A stretch of 35,812 nucleotides of DNA, from NCBI RefSeq assembly GCF_010811875.1, contig NZ_VKHP01000072.1, positions 1-35,812 of the forward strand, read 5' to 3'. Below are positions 16,547 through 25,214 of the stretch, piece after piece. The DNA is from Bradyrhizobium uaiense (GTDB lineage: Bacteria; Pseudomonadota; Alphaproteobacteria; Rhizobiales; Xanthobacteraceae). The notes beneath the pieces are model-generated. The model was not told the DNA's origin. It ran no database searches and worked only from the letters and a program-made list of their open reading frames with translations. Numbering within the stretch: the stretch's first letter is position 1; each line of letters begins with the position of its first letter. The translations under genes were made by a program, and so were the position numbers.

Positions 16547-17963
16547 GATTTGCCTTCCGATCCAGCAATGCTCCGACAAACCGTGATGGCGCTATCGTCA
16601 CGGCTTGCAGCGTTGTCGGAGGAATGCAGCACGCTGGCGAACGAGCGTGATGCAGCGATCGCTCACCGCGACGCTGCGATCCAGGAGAACGACAAGCTCC
16701 TGATGATCCTGTCCCAGTACAAGCGCGCGATCTTCGGTGCGCGCTCCGAGACACTGGATATCGGACAGCTGTCTCTCTTCACCATCAGCGCACAGGCGGC
16801 TCGTGCCGCCGCCAACGACGATGTGATCGGCGGCAGGCTGCCTGACGGAGCGGAGGGCCGTGGAAAGCGACCGGCGCGACGCAACCGCGGGAAGCTTCCT
16901 TGCCGCGCATCGATGTCGTGATCGATATCGAGAGCCACAGCTGCCCCTGCTGCGGCGAGCAGCTGCACAAGATCGCGGAGACCGTCAAGGAAGCCTTCGA
17001 CGTCATTCCGATACAGTACCGGATCAAGCGCATCGTGCGTCCGCGGTACGGCTGCCGGGGCTGCCGCCAGGGTGTGGTACAGGCACCCGCGCCGGCCCAG
17101 GCGATCGACGGTGGAATGGTGACGGAAGCCTTGCTGGCCCACGTCGCGGTGATGAAATACTACCGGCTGCCGCTGTATCGCCAGGAACAGATGTTTGCCG
17201 CCCAAGGCATCACGCTCGACCGGCAAACACTGGCCTCGTGGATGGGCCGCCTCGCTTGGTGGCTGAAGCCCCCTCTCGCGCTGTTGCACCACGCGGTGAT
17301 GTCCTACCCGCGGCTGTTTGCCGACGAGACGCCGCTGCCAGTCCTCGATCCCGGCCGTGGCAGAACCAAAGTCTGCCAGTTCTGGGCGATCGCCACCGAT
17401 GACCGCCCATGGGGCGGCCCGGCGCCGCCGGCGGTGATCTACGTGTTCGCCGAGGATCGCAAGGCGATCCGCGCCAAGCGGCTGTTCGGGGAGTACCGCG
17501 GCATCCTGCAGTCGATGGCTATGCCGCCTACAAGGGCCTGATCAAGAGCGGCAGCCGTCTGATGCAGCTGGCGTTCTGCTTCGCGCATGCGCGGCGGAAG
17601 TTCTGGGACGTTCACGTCGCGACGAAGTCGCCGATTGCTGCGGAAGCGCTGCAGCGGATCGCGATGTTCTACGCCGTTGAGGATCGCATTCGCGGTTTGC
17701 CGGCGACGCAACGAGTTGCGGTGCGACAATCCGACACCAGACCGCTGATCGAGGACTTCAAGCCCTGGCTCGAAGCGCGACTGCTGGAAGTCTCGAAGAA
17801 ATCCGGCCTTGGCAAGGCGATCCGCTACACTCTCAACCATTGGGAAGGCCTGACGCGATTCATCGATGATGGGCGCATCGAGATTGACAGCAATACGGTC
17901 GAGCGCGGCATCAAGCCGATCGGGTTGGGAAAGAAGAACTATCTGTTCGCGGGTAGTGACGTT
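16541..17963 (+). pseudogene. IS66 tnpC transposase, frameshifted and interrupted
   Basis: The 5' four fifths of an IS66 TnpC. Frame 1: LSQYKRAIFGARSETLD leucine-zipper/HTH region to GRGKRPARRNRGKLP. Frame 2 from about 16896: CPCCGEQLHKIAETVKEAFD zinc-binding block, YGCRGCRQG, FADETPLPVLDPGRGRTK with a DDE Asp. Frame 3 from about 17510: DGYAAYKGLIKSGSRLMQLA, CFAHARRKFWDVH, IEIDSNTVERGIKPIGLGKK, NYLFAGSD. A base is missing near 17510 and a small deletion sits near 16896. At about 17963 the gene is cut by the recombinase element, and its 3' end resumes near 20540. No tnpA or tnpB precedes it. Confidence 0.8.
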
Positions 17964-17994
17964 GGCGCGACATACTGCTCATCTGGTGATGCCC

Positions 17995-20070
17995 TTACAA
18001 AGGAAGGAGATTTTGCTGCGGATCTCGAGATATCGGGCGACGTGATCGTCTGGCATCGGCTTCGCGACACACAGCGTCCCGCTGCAGGTCGGCGAGCTGG
18101 ATAATCCAGGGCGCCCCGCCGCACAGTTGCCGGGCCGGAAGGGTGCCACTGCGGACCATCCGAAAGGCTGTCGTGCGACTTACCTTCAGAAGGTCGGCGG
18201 CTTCATCCAACGTCACTTCGGCGCGCTCGGCTCGTTCACCTTCGCGGTAGACAGGAATGCCGTTGGTGTTCCGGAGACTGCAGACGCTGGATCGTGTCCA
18301 ACTCGCTCCATGTGCAGTCAGCTTGCCAGACCGATTGAGGATCGCAGCGATTGCCGTGTCCGATAATTGCCTCGCCAATGCTCGAACAAGATCGAGGACA
18401 TCGGCTTCGACCGTCCAGCGGGTCTGTCCGATCTTGTTCTTTTTGACCGTCAACTGGGTATGATCGCCGCCTTGCCAGTGGATGATGAGCGCCAATGTAT
18501 CGCCCACGACATCGACGATGATCTCTTTGACAAGCAGCCTGATGATCTTCTTGCGTGTCTCGATGGATGCCCCAGGACTGTTCCACGCCTTGGTCAAATC
18601 CTTGCCGAGAGTCATTAGCCTCGCGCGATCCGCGGCGGAAAGCGCCGGAGCATGCTGCGTCTGTTTGAGGGTCTCAAGCTGGGCCTCCAGGTCGCGCAGT
18701 TGAACCAGCCTTTCGTTCCAGCGCCGCTCCAACTCACTGGCAACCAGCCGATTATCAGGATCGACGGCGTCGTACTGCCGCCGTGCTCGGACGGCTTCGT
18801 ATTGAGTATGCTGGATTGCGTTCTCAATGTGCCGGCGCTTGTCGCAATGATGCACGCTCTGGGCTTCCATCGCGGCCAACGCCGCTTCAATCCCAAGGGG
18901 CTGCAGTCGATCCAGCACCTCCTGGGCGATGACGCGATCGACCCGCATGCCGCCGAAGCCGATACAGTTGTCGGCCGCTTTGGTGCCGAACGCTCCGCGA
19001 CAGGCATATCGCTGTGTGTTACCGCCTTTGCCAGTGTAGTGGATGTGCAGGCGTCGGCCACAGCGCGCGCAACGGAACAATCCCGGCAGCAAGGCTTCGC
19101 CGCGTCTTATAGAGCCGCGCCCCATATAGCTCTTCCCATTGGCGTTGTCGGCGATCAGGTGCTGATTCCTCTCGAACTCAGTCCAGGCAATGTAGCCCTC
19201 ATGATGGTCGTGGATCAAAACCTCCCAATCCTTCCAATTGCGCCGGAGCGTGTCGCGCATGATCCGCTTGCGGCCATCCTTGATCGTCACACGTGTCCCC
19301 CGTCGACCGTAGGCGTAAGAGCCGGCGTAAACCGGATTCGTCAGCACGTGGTATAGCGTGTGATAAACGGGTGCCTTCCATTCGACCGGGCGTTTGCCGC
19401 GACCTTGCACGATCGCTGGAACGAGAACGTTCTCCTGCCTGAGCCAAAGCAGCACCTGCCGGATTGACTGGAGCTCAGCGAATTTGCGGAAGACGAGCAA
19501 GATGCCGTCCTGGACGCGCCGATCAGGATCCTTCTCGATACGGCTGTCATCCGTCTTCACGTAGCCGACGGCGACGGTCAAATGGAGTTCGCCTCGTCGC
19601 GCCTTTTGGCGCATGGCCTCAAGGGACCGTTGCCGGAAGATCGACAACTCCATCTCACTCATGGTGCCCTTCATACCAAGCAATAGCCGGTCATTGGGTG
19701 AGCGTGGATCATAGATGGCTTCCTCATCGACAATCAGTGTGCCGACCAGGCCGCAGAACTCCAGCAAAGTGTGCCAATCCCGGCCGTTCCGGGCAAGGCG
19801 TGATGCCTCGAGCGATACCACGGCGCCAACCCGCTCTTCGCAAATTGCGGCCAGCAGCTTCTCGAAGCCCGGTCGGACCGTTCCGCCACCGGATCGGCCG
19901 AGATCATCATCGACAAGCTGGACGTCCTCCCAGCCGAGCTGCCGCGCGCGTTCGACCAAGCCATACTGGCGTCGCTGGCTCTCAAGATTGTTGACGACCT
20001 GATACACTGTCGATTGGCGGACATACACGAAAGCGGCGCGAGCCAGGTGTGCAGGCGCGACCTTACTCAT
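17995..20070 (-). CDS. Large serine recombinase with C-terminal HTH
   Basis: A 691-residue site-specific recombinase. The N-terminal resolvase domain has catalytic Ser20 (FVYVRQST), DDLGRSGGG and LEASRLARNGRDW, then the LSIFRQRSLEAMRQKARRGE helix. The recombinase domain runs to about residue 300 (LTNPVYAGSYAYGRRGTR). A zinc ribbon follows (CARCGRRLHIHYTGKGGNTQ, YACRG...NC), then a coiled-coil stretch. The last ~90 residues hold an excisionase-type helix-turn-helix (VTLDEAADLLKVSRTTAFRM, VRSGTLPARQL), an unusual extra domain that could bind the element's own ends. The ATG overlaps the stop of the upstream partner gene (ATGA). The protein looks intact, so the element may still move. Some NGR234 plasmid recombinases (y4bA type, from memory) are similar. 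Confidence 0.85.
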   Translation of the reverse strand: MSKVAPAHLARAAFVYVRQSTVYQVVNNLESQRRQYGLVERARQLGWEDVQLVDDDLGRSGGGTVRPGFEKLLAAICEERVGAVVSLEASRLARNGRDWHTLLEFCGLVGTLIVDEEAIYDPRSPNDRLLLGMKGTMSEMELSIFRQRSLEAMRQKARRGELHLTVAVGYVKTDDSRIEKDPDRRVQDGILLVFRKFAELQSIRQVLLWLRQENVLVPAIVQGRGKRPVEWKAPVYHTLYHVLTNPVYAGSYAYGRRGTRVTIKDGRKRIMRDTLRRNWKDWEVLIHDHHEGYIAWTEFERNQHLIADNANGKSYMGRGSIRRGEALLPGLFRCARCGRRLHIHYTGKGGNTQRYACRGAFGTKAADNCIGFGGMRVDRVIAQEVLDRLQPLGIEAALAAMEAQSVHHCDKRRHIENAIQHTQYEAVRARRQYDAVDPDNRLVASELERRWNERLVQLRDLEAQLETLKQTQHAPALSAADRARLMTLGKDLTKAWNSPGASIETRKKIIRLLVKEIIVDVVGDTLALIIHWQGGDHTQLTVKKNKIGQTRWTVEADVLDLVRALARQLSDTAIAAILNRSGKLTAHGASWTRSSVCSLRNTNGIPVYREGERAERAEVTLDEAADLLKVSRTTAFRMVRSGTLPARQLCGGAPWIIQLADLQRDAVCREADARRSRRPISRDPQQNLLPL

Positions 20071-20510
20071 TGCCTGCTTCCTTTTTGCCGCTGGCCTGAG
20101 GTTCGTTGGCCGGCTTCGTCGCCGCTTCCGTCAGCAATGCTCGCAGAAGCGCCAGCGCCCTTTGGCGTTCGGCGCCTCTCATGTCGCTGGGCTGGGTTAG
20201 GGGAAGGAACAGATCCATTTGCGTACGACACCGCCTTCTCATCGCCGAATCCTCCGGGGCTTACTTCTTCCGGACGACAGGCTACGGTCTGATCAATCAG
20301 ACTACGAAGTTCGAGAAGTTGGCTGACGGGAAGGCGCGGAACCGTTACAATCTCCGTCGAACATGCCGCCGGATCAAACATCCAGCCCGGCACCTGGAAG
20401 GAGCCGCCCTGCGGTTGCCGAATCAAGAAATAATGAACACCGTCGTGCTCATGATCGCCGGTCACCACGACCGTTCGGCCAGTCAGCGGGTGGTATGGAT
20501 AGGCGATCAC
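20067..20510 (-). CDS. DUF5372-like partner of the serine recombinase
   Basis: 147 residues. The start is a GTG at 20510, but the frame stays open upstream (HNAGFLTFEA), into the tnpC junction, so the original N-terminus may have been lost or lie further out. The N-terminal 90 residues (YPYHPLTGRTVVVTGDHEHD, GVHYFLIRQPQGGSFQVPGW) resemble the small domain found next to recombinases in rhizobial elements, which I recall as DUF5372. The C-terminus is polar and disordered. It overlaps the recombinase start by 4 bp, so the two are co-translated. The function is unknown; an accessory or directionality role is a guess from position. Confidence 0.6.
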   Translation of the reverse strand: MIAYPYHPLTGRTVVVTGDHEHDGVHYFLIRQPQGGSFQVPGWMFDPAACSTEIVTVPRLPVSQLLELRSLIDQTVACRPEEVSPGGFGDEKAVSYANGSVPSPNPAQRHERRRTPKGAGASASIADGSGDEAGQRTSGQRQKGSRQ

Positions 20511-20539
20511 TGCTTCGAATGTCAGAAACCCGGCATTAT

Positions 20540-20752
20540 GGCCCCGGCTCGGAAGGCGGGGCCGAGACGTGGGCCACTCTCGCGTCGCTCATCAACACGG
20601 CAAAACTTCACGACATCGACCCGCGGCACTATCTTAGTGACGTTCTCGAGCGCATCGTCTCCGGACGCACCAAGATCAATCAGCTGAACACGCTGTTGCC
20701 GTGGCATTGGAAAGCCGCGCGCGACGGTTCCGAGGCAAAGATCGCCGCTTGA
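20540..20752 (+). pseudogene. 3' end of the interrupted IS66 tnpC
   Basis: The frame reads GSEGGAETWATLASLINTAK, then LHDIDPRHYLSDVLERI and LLPWHWKAARDGS to TGA at 20750-20752, the normal TnpC terminus. Joined to NYLFAGSD at about 17963 it restores the family sequence, so this is the same gene split by the recombinase element. Confidence 0.78.
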
Positions 20753-21190
20753 TCAGTTCGACGGCAAGGCGTCGGGAACTTCCTGCGCATCGCTGGCGTC
20801 GTCGTAAATCTCTTCGCGGATCACGCGCAGCGTCACCTCGTGCAGATACACTTGCAGCGCACCCTCAAGCTCTGTGAACTCCGGCAGCAGGACCCGATCA
20901 ACGAAGCCCCGTGACGCACGGACCATCACCGTGTTGCGTCGCTGCCGGCGATAGCGAAACGGCCGCAGCCCATATCGGCGGCAAAGCGCCAGAAACAAGT
21001 GCCGAGACCACTGGTCGGGAAGTGAGAATTGCTGTTCGATCGGTGGATCGTGGCGAGCAAGTTCCTCGACCCGGGCCCGCACCCGCTGCAGTGCGGCTTC
21101 CGCTGCAAGGCGCTCACCAGCAGTTCCGGCACCCACGAACAACGCCTCGATCTTCCGAAGCTTCTCGCGCAGCTGCGACTCGCTGGTCAT
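20753..21190 (-). CDS. Conserved hypothetical protein
   Basis: A 145-residue soluble protein with a helical, charged N-terminus (TSESQLREKLRKIEALFVGA) and a conserved-looking core (SLPDQWSRHLFLALCRRYGL, RPFRYRRQRRNTVMVRA, FVDRVLLPEF). A well-placed GGGGAT precedes the ATG at 21190. Its stop directly abuts the stop of tnpC (TGATCA), so it is convergent with no spacer. Similar proteins occur, as far as I recall, in alphaproteobacterial accessory regions, but I cannot name a function. Confidence 0.6.
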   Translation of the reverse strand: MTSESQLREKLRKIEALFVGAGTAGERLAAEAALQRVRARVEELARHDPPIEQQFSLPDQWSRHLFLALCRRYGLRPFRYRRQRRNTVMVRASRGFVDRVLLPEFTELEGALQVYLHEVTLRVIREEIYDDASDAQEVPDALPSN

Positions 21191-21907
21191 TCTGATCCCC
21201 GTTGCCCGCTCCGAACCGGGATCAACCCATCATCGCGCGCCGGCGGCGTCAATCATCCCGACCGTGCTATCCAGAGCATTCCGCGCAGGTCAAGCCCAGG
21301 AACCGGTGATCCTCTCGTGACGCTCACTGAGCATGCGCTTCGACCCGTCGGGATTGCCTAGGATTAACGCCCCAGTGTCTCCGTTGAATCCTGCGTAGCT
21401 GCGGCCCATTCGATCCGACTTGGGTTTCACGCGCCCTGCGGTCCGCCCACCCGCTACGCGTCATCAAAGGATTGTTCGAAACCGGACATTCCCGCGCAGC
21501 GTATTGAAGCCCTCGGATCAGGTGCGGGCGGCTGGTCGCGACGAAAGGAGCGGCGTTCCGGCTGTATCTGCGGCCGGCGAGGGTCGTGGGCGATTATCTG
21601 CCCGGGGACAGCCGATCGGTTCGTATACCAGGATCGACCCAGGCTGCGGCGATGCGGGATTTAGCTCGACTGGTAAATCCGGTTGGTTGGGCGGACCGAC
21701 GGACGCTTATCGCAGAGCCGCAGATCGGATCGACCGGAAGAACAGCCCTCATTCTCGGCATGGGAATTGCTGGCCCGCTCCTCGAACGAGCCGCTGCCCG
21801 CACATGTCTGGTCGTACGACGCCGCAGGAGAACCCTCTCCATTTCTGTCACTGCAACGCTCGCTTCGGGAATAGGACTGTGCAGCCGCAAACCTGGGCCG
21901 CAACCCC
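21191..21907. other. Gene-free stretch before GH127
   Basis: Long overlapping open frames run through here (one is continuous with the GH127 gene up to 21586), but their residues (Arg/Pro/Ser-rich) look like shadows of GC-rich DNA and none resembles a family. It probably contains decayed sequence. Confidence 0.35.
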
Positions 21908-21942
21908 AGCAACGCAATCATGGTGAGTTGGCTTGCGTTGCT
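21908..21942. promoter_or_regulatory. 10-bp inverted repeat upstream of GH127
   Basis: AGCAACGCAA (21908-21917) and TTGCGTTGCT (21933-21942) are perfect complements separated by 15 nt, centred about 50 nt before the GH127 start codon. It may be an operator for a dimeric regulator or an mRNA hairpin in the leader. No regulator gene is adjacent, so the ligand is unknown. Confidence 0.55.
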
Positions 21943-21975
21943 AGGCGTCCTTCCGACCCACCAGGGAGGAACGAA

Positions 21976-23940
21976 ATGAGTGAGCGGAATTTGGCCGAAA
22001 TCGATCTTCACAACCTACACGTCTTGGATCCGCTGATTGGGAAATGTCAGCAGTTGGTAAGGGAAGTGGCAATTCCCTACCAATGGGAGGTGCTGAACGA
22101 TCGCAATCCCGAGGCGATACCGAGCCACGCGGTGGAGAACTTCCGCATCGCCGCAGGAGATGCGAGAGGCGAGTTCCATGGAACGGTTTTTCAGGACAGT
22201 GACGTCGCAAAATGGCTAGAGGCGGTTGCTTGGTCACTATGCCAGGCACCCAATCCAGAGCTGGAGAAGGCTGCCGACGAGCTGATTGAATTGATTGCGA
22301 CCGCCCAATGTGGCGATGGCTATCTTAACACCTATTTCATACTGAACGCGCCTCGGGAGCGCTGGAGCAACCTAGCGGAGTGCCACGAGCTTTACTGCGC
22401 CGGCCATTTGATTGAAGCGGGTGTCGCTTTCTTTCAGGCGACTGGCAAACGGCGATTGCTCGAGGTTGGTTGCAGACTTGCTGACCACGTCTACACGGTT
22501 TTCGGCCCGGAACGCGATCAGCTACATGGCTACGATGGCCACCCGGAAATTGAACTTGCGTTGGCGCGCCTCTACGAAGTGACGCATGAGCAGCGATATC
22601 TCACGCTAGCCAATTTTTTCGTGGAGAAACGCGGCTCGGAGCCACATTTTTACGACATTGAGTACGAGAAGCGCCGGCAATCCTGTGCCACAGAATCAGG
22701 CGGCCTGCCCTGGATGTTAAAAAACAAAGCATATAGCCAAGCGCATTTGCCACTTTCCAAGCAGCGGACTGCCACCGGCCATGCGGTTCGCTTTGTATAC
22801 CTCATGACTGGGGTAGCGCATCTTGCGCGTCTGCGTCAGAACGATCAGCAACGTCAGACTTGCCTACGGCTGTGGCAAAACATGGTGCGGCGCCAGATCT
22901 ATATCACCGGCGCCATCGGCTCGCAAAGCGCGGGCGAAGCGTTTAGCTGCGATTACGATCTGCCGAACGATACGGCGTACGCGGAAAGTTGCGCGTCCAT
23001 TGGCCTAATGATGTTCGCTCGTCGTATGCTGGAGATGGAGCTGGATGGTCAATATGCCGACGTGATGGAGCGCGCGCTCTACAATACCGTTCTCGGCAGT
23101 ATCGCGTTCGACGGTCGTCATTATTTCTATGTTAACCCGCTCGAAATGCATCCCAAAACGCTGAGGTCCAATGGCATTTATAATCATGTCTCGCCGGTGC
23201 GAAGGCCCTGGTTTGGCTGCGCGTGCTGTCCACCGAACATCGCACGGCTTTTCGCATCGATTGGTCATTATATCTATACGCTCCGCGCCGATGCGCTCTA
23301 TGTAAATCTCTACGTCGGCAATAGGGTGGAAATGTCGGTCGGCGGGGCTAAGCTGCGACTGCTCATGAACGGCAACTATCCCTGGAAAGACGAGGTGGAG
23401 ATCGCCGTCGAATCCGCATTGCCAATTTCTCACACGCTCGCTCTGCGCCTACCACAATGGTGCAGCGCGCCGGCGGCGAGCCTGAACGGAGAACGTATCA
23501 ATTGCGAGCCACGAAATGGCTATTTGCACATTCACCGGACATGGAGGCAGGGAGATCGCGTCAAACTATTGCTGCCGATGAAAGTGCGTCGCGTCTACGG
23601 CCATCCGCAAGTTCGCAATTTGGCCGGCAAGGTGGCCATAGAGCGTGGCCCGTTAGTTTATTGCCTTGAGGAAGTCGACAACGGGACCGAGTTACACAAC
23701 GTTTGGCTTCATGCAGACAGCCAGTTTTCGCTTGTCGACGGAACTGGTCTCTTCAAGGGCAAGATTTTGCTGGAGGCTGACGGAGTGCGACTGCAACACA
23801 CGCAATCCGAAGAAGCGGCACTTTATCACTACGACAAGGTGCCTGGACAGCTAGAACCGCAGCGGTTGACATTCATTCCGTGGTTCAGCTGGGCTAACCG
23901 CGGCGAAGGCGAAATGCGGATTTGGATAAATGAGCGCTGA
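21976..23940 (+). CDS. GH127 beta-L-arabinofuranosidase
   Basis: A 654-residue glycoside hydrolase of the GH127 (DUF1680) family, expected to release L-arabinose from beta-L-arabinofuranosides such as those on plant hydroxyproline-rich glycoproteins. The zinc-thiolate site known from HypBA1 is complete with the same spacing: Glu321 (SAGEAFSC), Glu337 and Cys339 (YAESCASIG), Cys417/Cys418 (GCACCPPNIARL). An (alpha/alpha)6 core (ECHELYCAGHLIEAGVAFFQ) and beta-sandwich C-terminal half follow. No signal peptide is visible, so it probably acts in the cytoplasm on imported oligosaccharides. ATG 21976 has AGGGAGGA 5 nt upstream; the longer open frame to 21586 is not family-like. No transporter or arabinose pathway gene is adjacent, so it is an isolated cargo gene. 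Confidence 0.88.
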   Translation: MSERNLAEIDLHNLHVLDPLIGKCQQLVREVAIPYQWEVLNDRNPEAIPSHAVENFRIAAGDARGEFHGTVFQDSDVAKWLEAVAWSLCQAPNPELEKAADELIELIATAQCGDGYLNTYFILNAPRERWSNLAECHELYCAGHLIEAGVAFFQATGKRRLLEVGCRLADHVYTVFGPERDQLHGYDGHPEIELALARLYEVTHEQRYLTLANFFVEKRGSEPHFYDIEYEKRRQSCATESGGLPWMLKNKAYSQAHLPLSKQRTATGHAVRFVYLMTGVAHLARLRQNDQQRQTCLRLWQNMVRRQIYITGAIGSQSAGEAFSCDYDLPNDTAYAESCASIGLMMFARRMLEMELDGQYADVMERALYNTVLGSIAFDGRHYFYVNPLEMHPKTLRSNGIYNHVSPVRRPWFGCACCPPNIARLFASIGHYIYTLRADALYVNLYVGNRVEMSVGGAKLRLLMNGNYPWKDEVEIAVESALPISHTLALRLPQWCSAPAASLNGERINCEPRNGYLHIHRTWRQGDRVKLLLPMKVRRVYGHPQVRNLAGKVAIERGPLVYCLEEVDNGTELHNVWLHADSQFSLVDGTGLFKGKILLEADGVRLQHTQSEEAALYHYDKVPGQLEPQRLTFIPWFSWANRGEGEMRIWINER

Positions 23941-24286
23941 CGCTGACAAAGGGCGCGCTTTCACGAGCCGCAGTTAGATAGGCGATATCGCCGGTCAAAG
24001 CCTGGACATCGTCAATCTATTTAAGACAACCCGCTTACGACCTGCACTGAACCATCGAAACGAAGAACAGGATATGAGCCGGTGCGGTGGGAGTTTGGAA
24101 AGCCAACGATCCGCTTGGAGTCAGCAGGCCAACATCGAACGATCCAATTGTTTGTGAAGAGGCATTCTGGGACTTGCTCGCGGCCTCATCAAACCTACTG
24201 AGTGCCAATGGCTTGAGCGCGCGCCGTGCTCGTTTGGAAGCAAGCACGGTGACAAGCCAGAGTGAAGTACGATTAGCGGGATCCAC
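23941..24286. other. Spacer between GH127 and second nopP promoter
   Basis: No gene recognised. A short AAAG/CTTT stem after the GH127 stop is too weak to call a terminator. Confidence 0.35.
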
Positions 24287-24316
24287 GCCAGGTTTTCGTA
24301 AGCCAGGCTGCCTATC
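24287..24316 (+). promoter_or_regulatory. tts box of the broken nopP copy
   Basis: GCCAGGTTTTCGTAAGCC fits 13 of 17 fixed positions of the tts core, including TTnTCG and AAGC. It is 69 nt upstream of the MYNRIN start, comparable with the intact copy. The promoter is thus better preserved than the gene behind it. Confidence 0.75.
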
Positions 24317-24385
24317 AGCTCCACACGGCCTAACAGGCCTTTGACCAAGTGCAGAAATCTATGCCCGACGGGAGCACCAATCGCC

Positions 24386-25214
24386 ATGTATAATCGCATC
24401 AACGGCTCGTACTACTACCAATCACCGCCCTTTGCCGAAGCTGACGAGCAGGCGGATGCAAACAGCTTTGCGGATGCGTTCACCCACATGCGGTTGGGCG
24501 AATCTGGCTCAAGCGGCAGCTCATTATCAGCAACAAGACCGTATTCGCTGGTTTCAACTCCTCCTGTGATAGAATTCAAAGATCGCAGATCATTCCGGGA
24601 AGCCGCGAAGGCCTATCATGGCGACGAGATCAAGTACATCGCCGATAACCCGCAAGAGTACTCCGACTTCGTGTCCGCTAGAGCAAGGCGAACTGCAGAA
24701 GTTGCCGAAGACTATGGAACAACCCGAGATTCCGACGACGCGCGATACTTCAGCTGCTAGTTGGGGAACAAGAGTGTCGGACTTCTAAGAATGGAGGGCG
24801 GCGACAGCATGACGGAGTTCGACGTCAAGAGATGGCAGCAGCTATTTCCGGGGCGAACTGGGACTACATCAACTGTGGACCTTCAAGTCGTTCATCCGCT
24901 TGTCGAGAACGCCGGCGACATCTTGCTTGAGCACCAGCTCCGAATGGATGGCGAAAGGCCATTGCTCATTTTGCGTCCGGCTAATCCAGAAGCAAGAGCC
25001 CGTGCGGCAAAGATGGGGTTCGTCGAGGTTGATGAAAGACAACATGGTTCTCGACCCAGAAAAGTCGGCCAATTGGATAAGGAACAGTAATGGTGAATGG
25101 TAGCGGAAAGGCACCACTGGCCGGTACCTTTCAAAAGCTGACGACAGTGACGGTAGCGATGACGAGAACGCAGTAAGCTCGTCAATGTACGACTACGAGG
25201 ACGATTTCATGTGA
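24386..25214 (+). pseudogene. NopP-like effector, second copy, broken
   Basis: Homologous to the gene at 15422 along its whole length: MYNRINGSYYY, NSFADAFTHMRLGES, FREAAKAYHGDEIKYIADNP, VHPLVENAGDILLEHQLRMD and the tail DYEDDFM. Three lesions disable it. A TAG at 24758-24760 replaces the conserved Gln codon (Tyr-Gln became Cys-stop). A frame change near 25035 follows FVEVD. A TAG after the GEW codons lies near 25098. After the first stop the frame continues 110 residues, so a restart or readthrough product is conceivable but unlikely. ATG 24386 has GGGAG upstream. The N-terminal ~124 residues, including the secretion signal, could still be made and exported. Confidence 0.8.

Larger units (their letters stand above)
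17964..20545 (-). mobile_element. Serine-recombinase element inserted in IS66 tnpC
   Basis: About 2.58 kb lie between the codons for AGSD and GGAETWA of tnpC, flanked by the two halves of that gene in the same orientation. It carries the DUF5372-like gene and the large serine recombinase, overlapping by 4 bp. I see no terminal inverted repeats or obvious target duplication, as expected for serine-recombinase integration. Boundaries are inferred from where TnpC similarity breaks and may be off by several bases. Confidence 0.65.

Noticed and set aside
24430..24450. GTCAGCTTCGGCAAAGG on the minus strand, resembling a tts box
   Set aside because: Coding sequence of the nopP pseudogene, poor second half, no gene downstream on that strand.
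25115..25140. GTCAGCTTTTGAAAGG on the minus strand, resembling a tts box
   Set aside because: It lies inside the nopP pseudogene (codons for YLSKADD), needs a one-base gap and faces no gene start.
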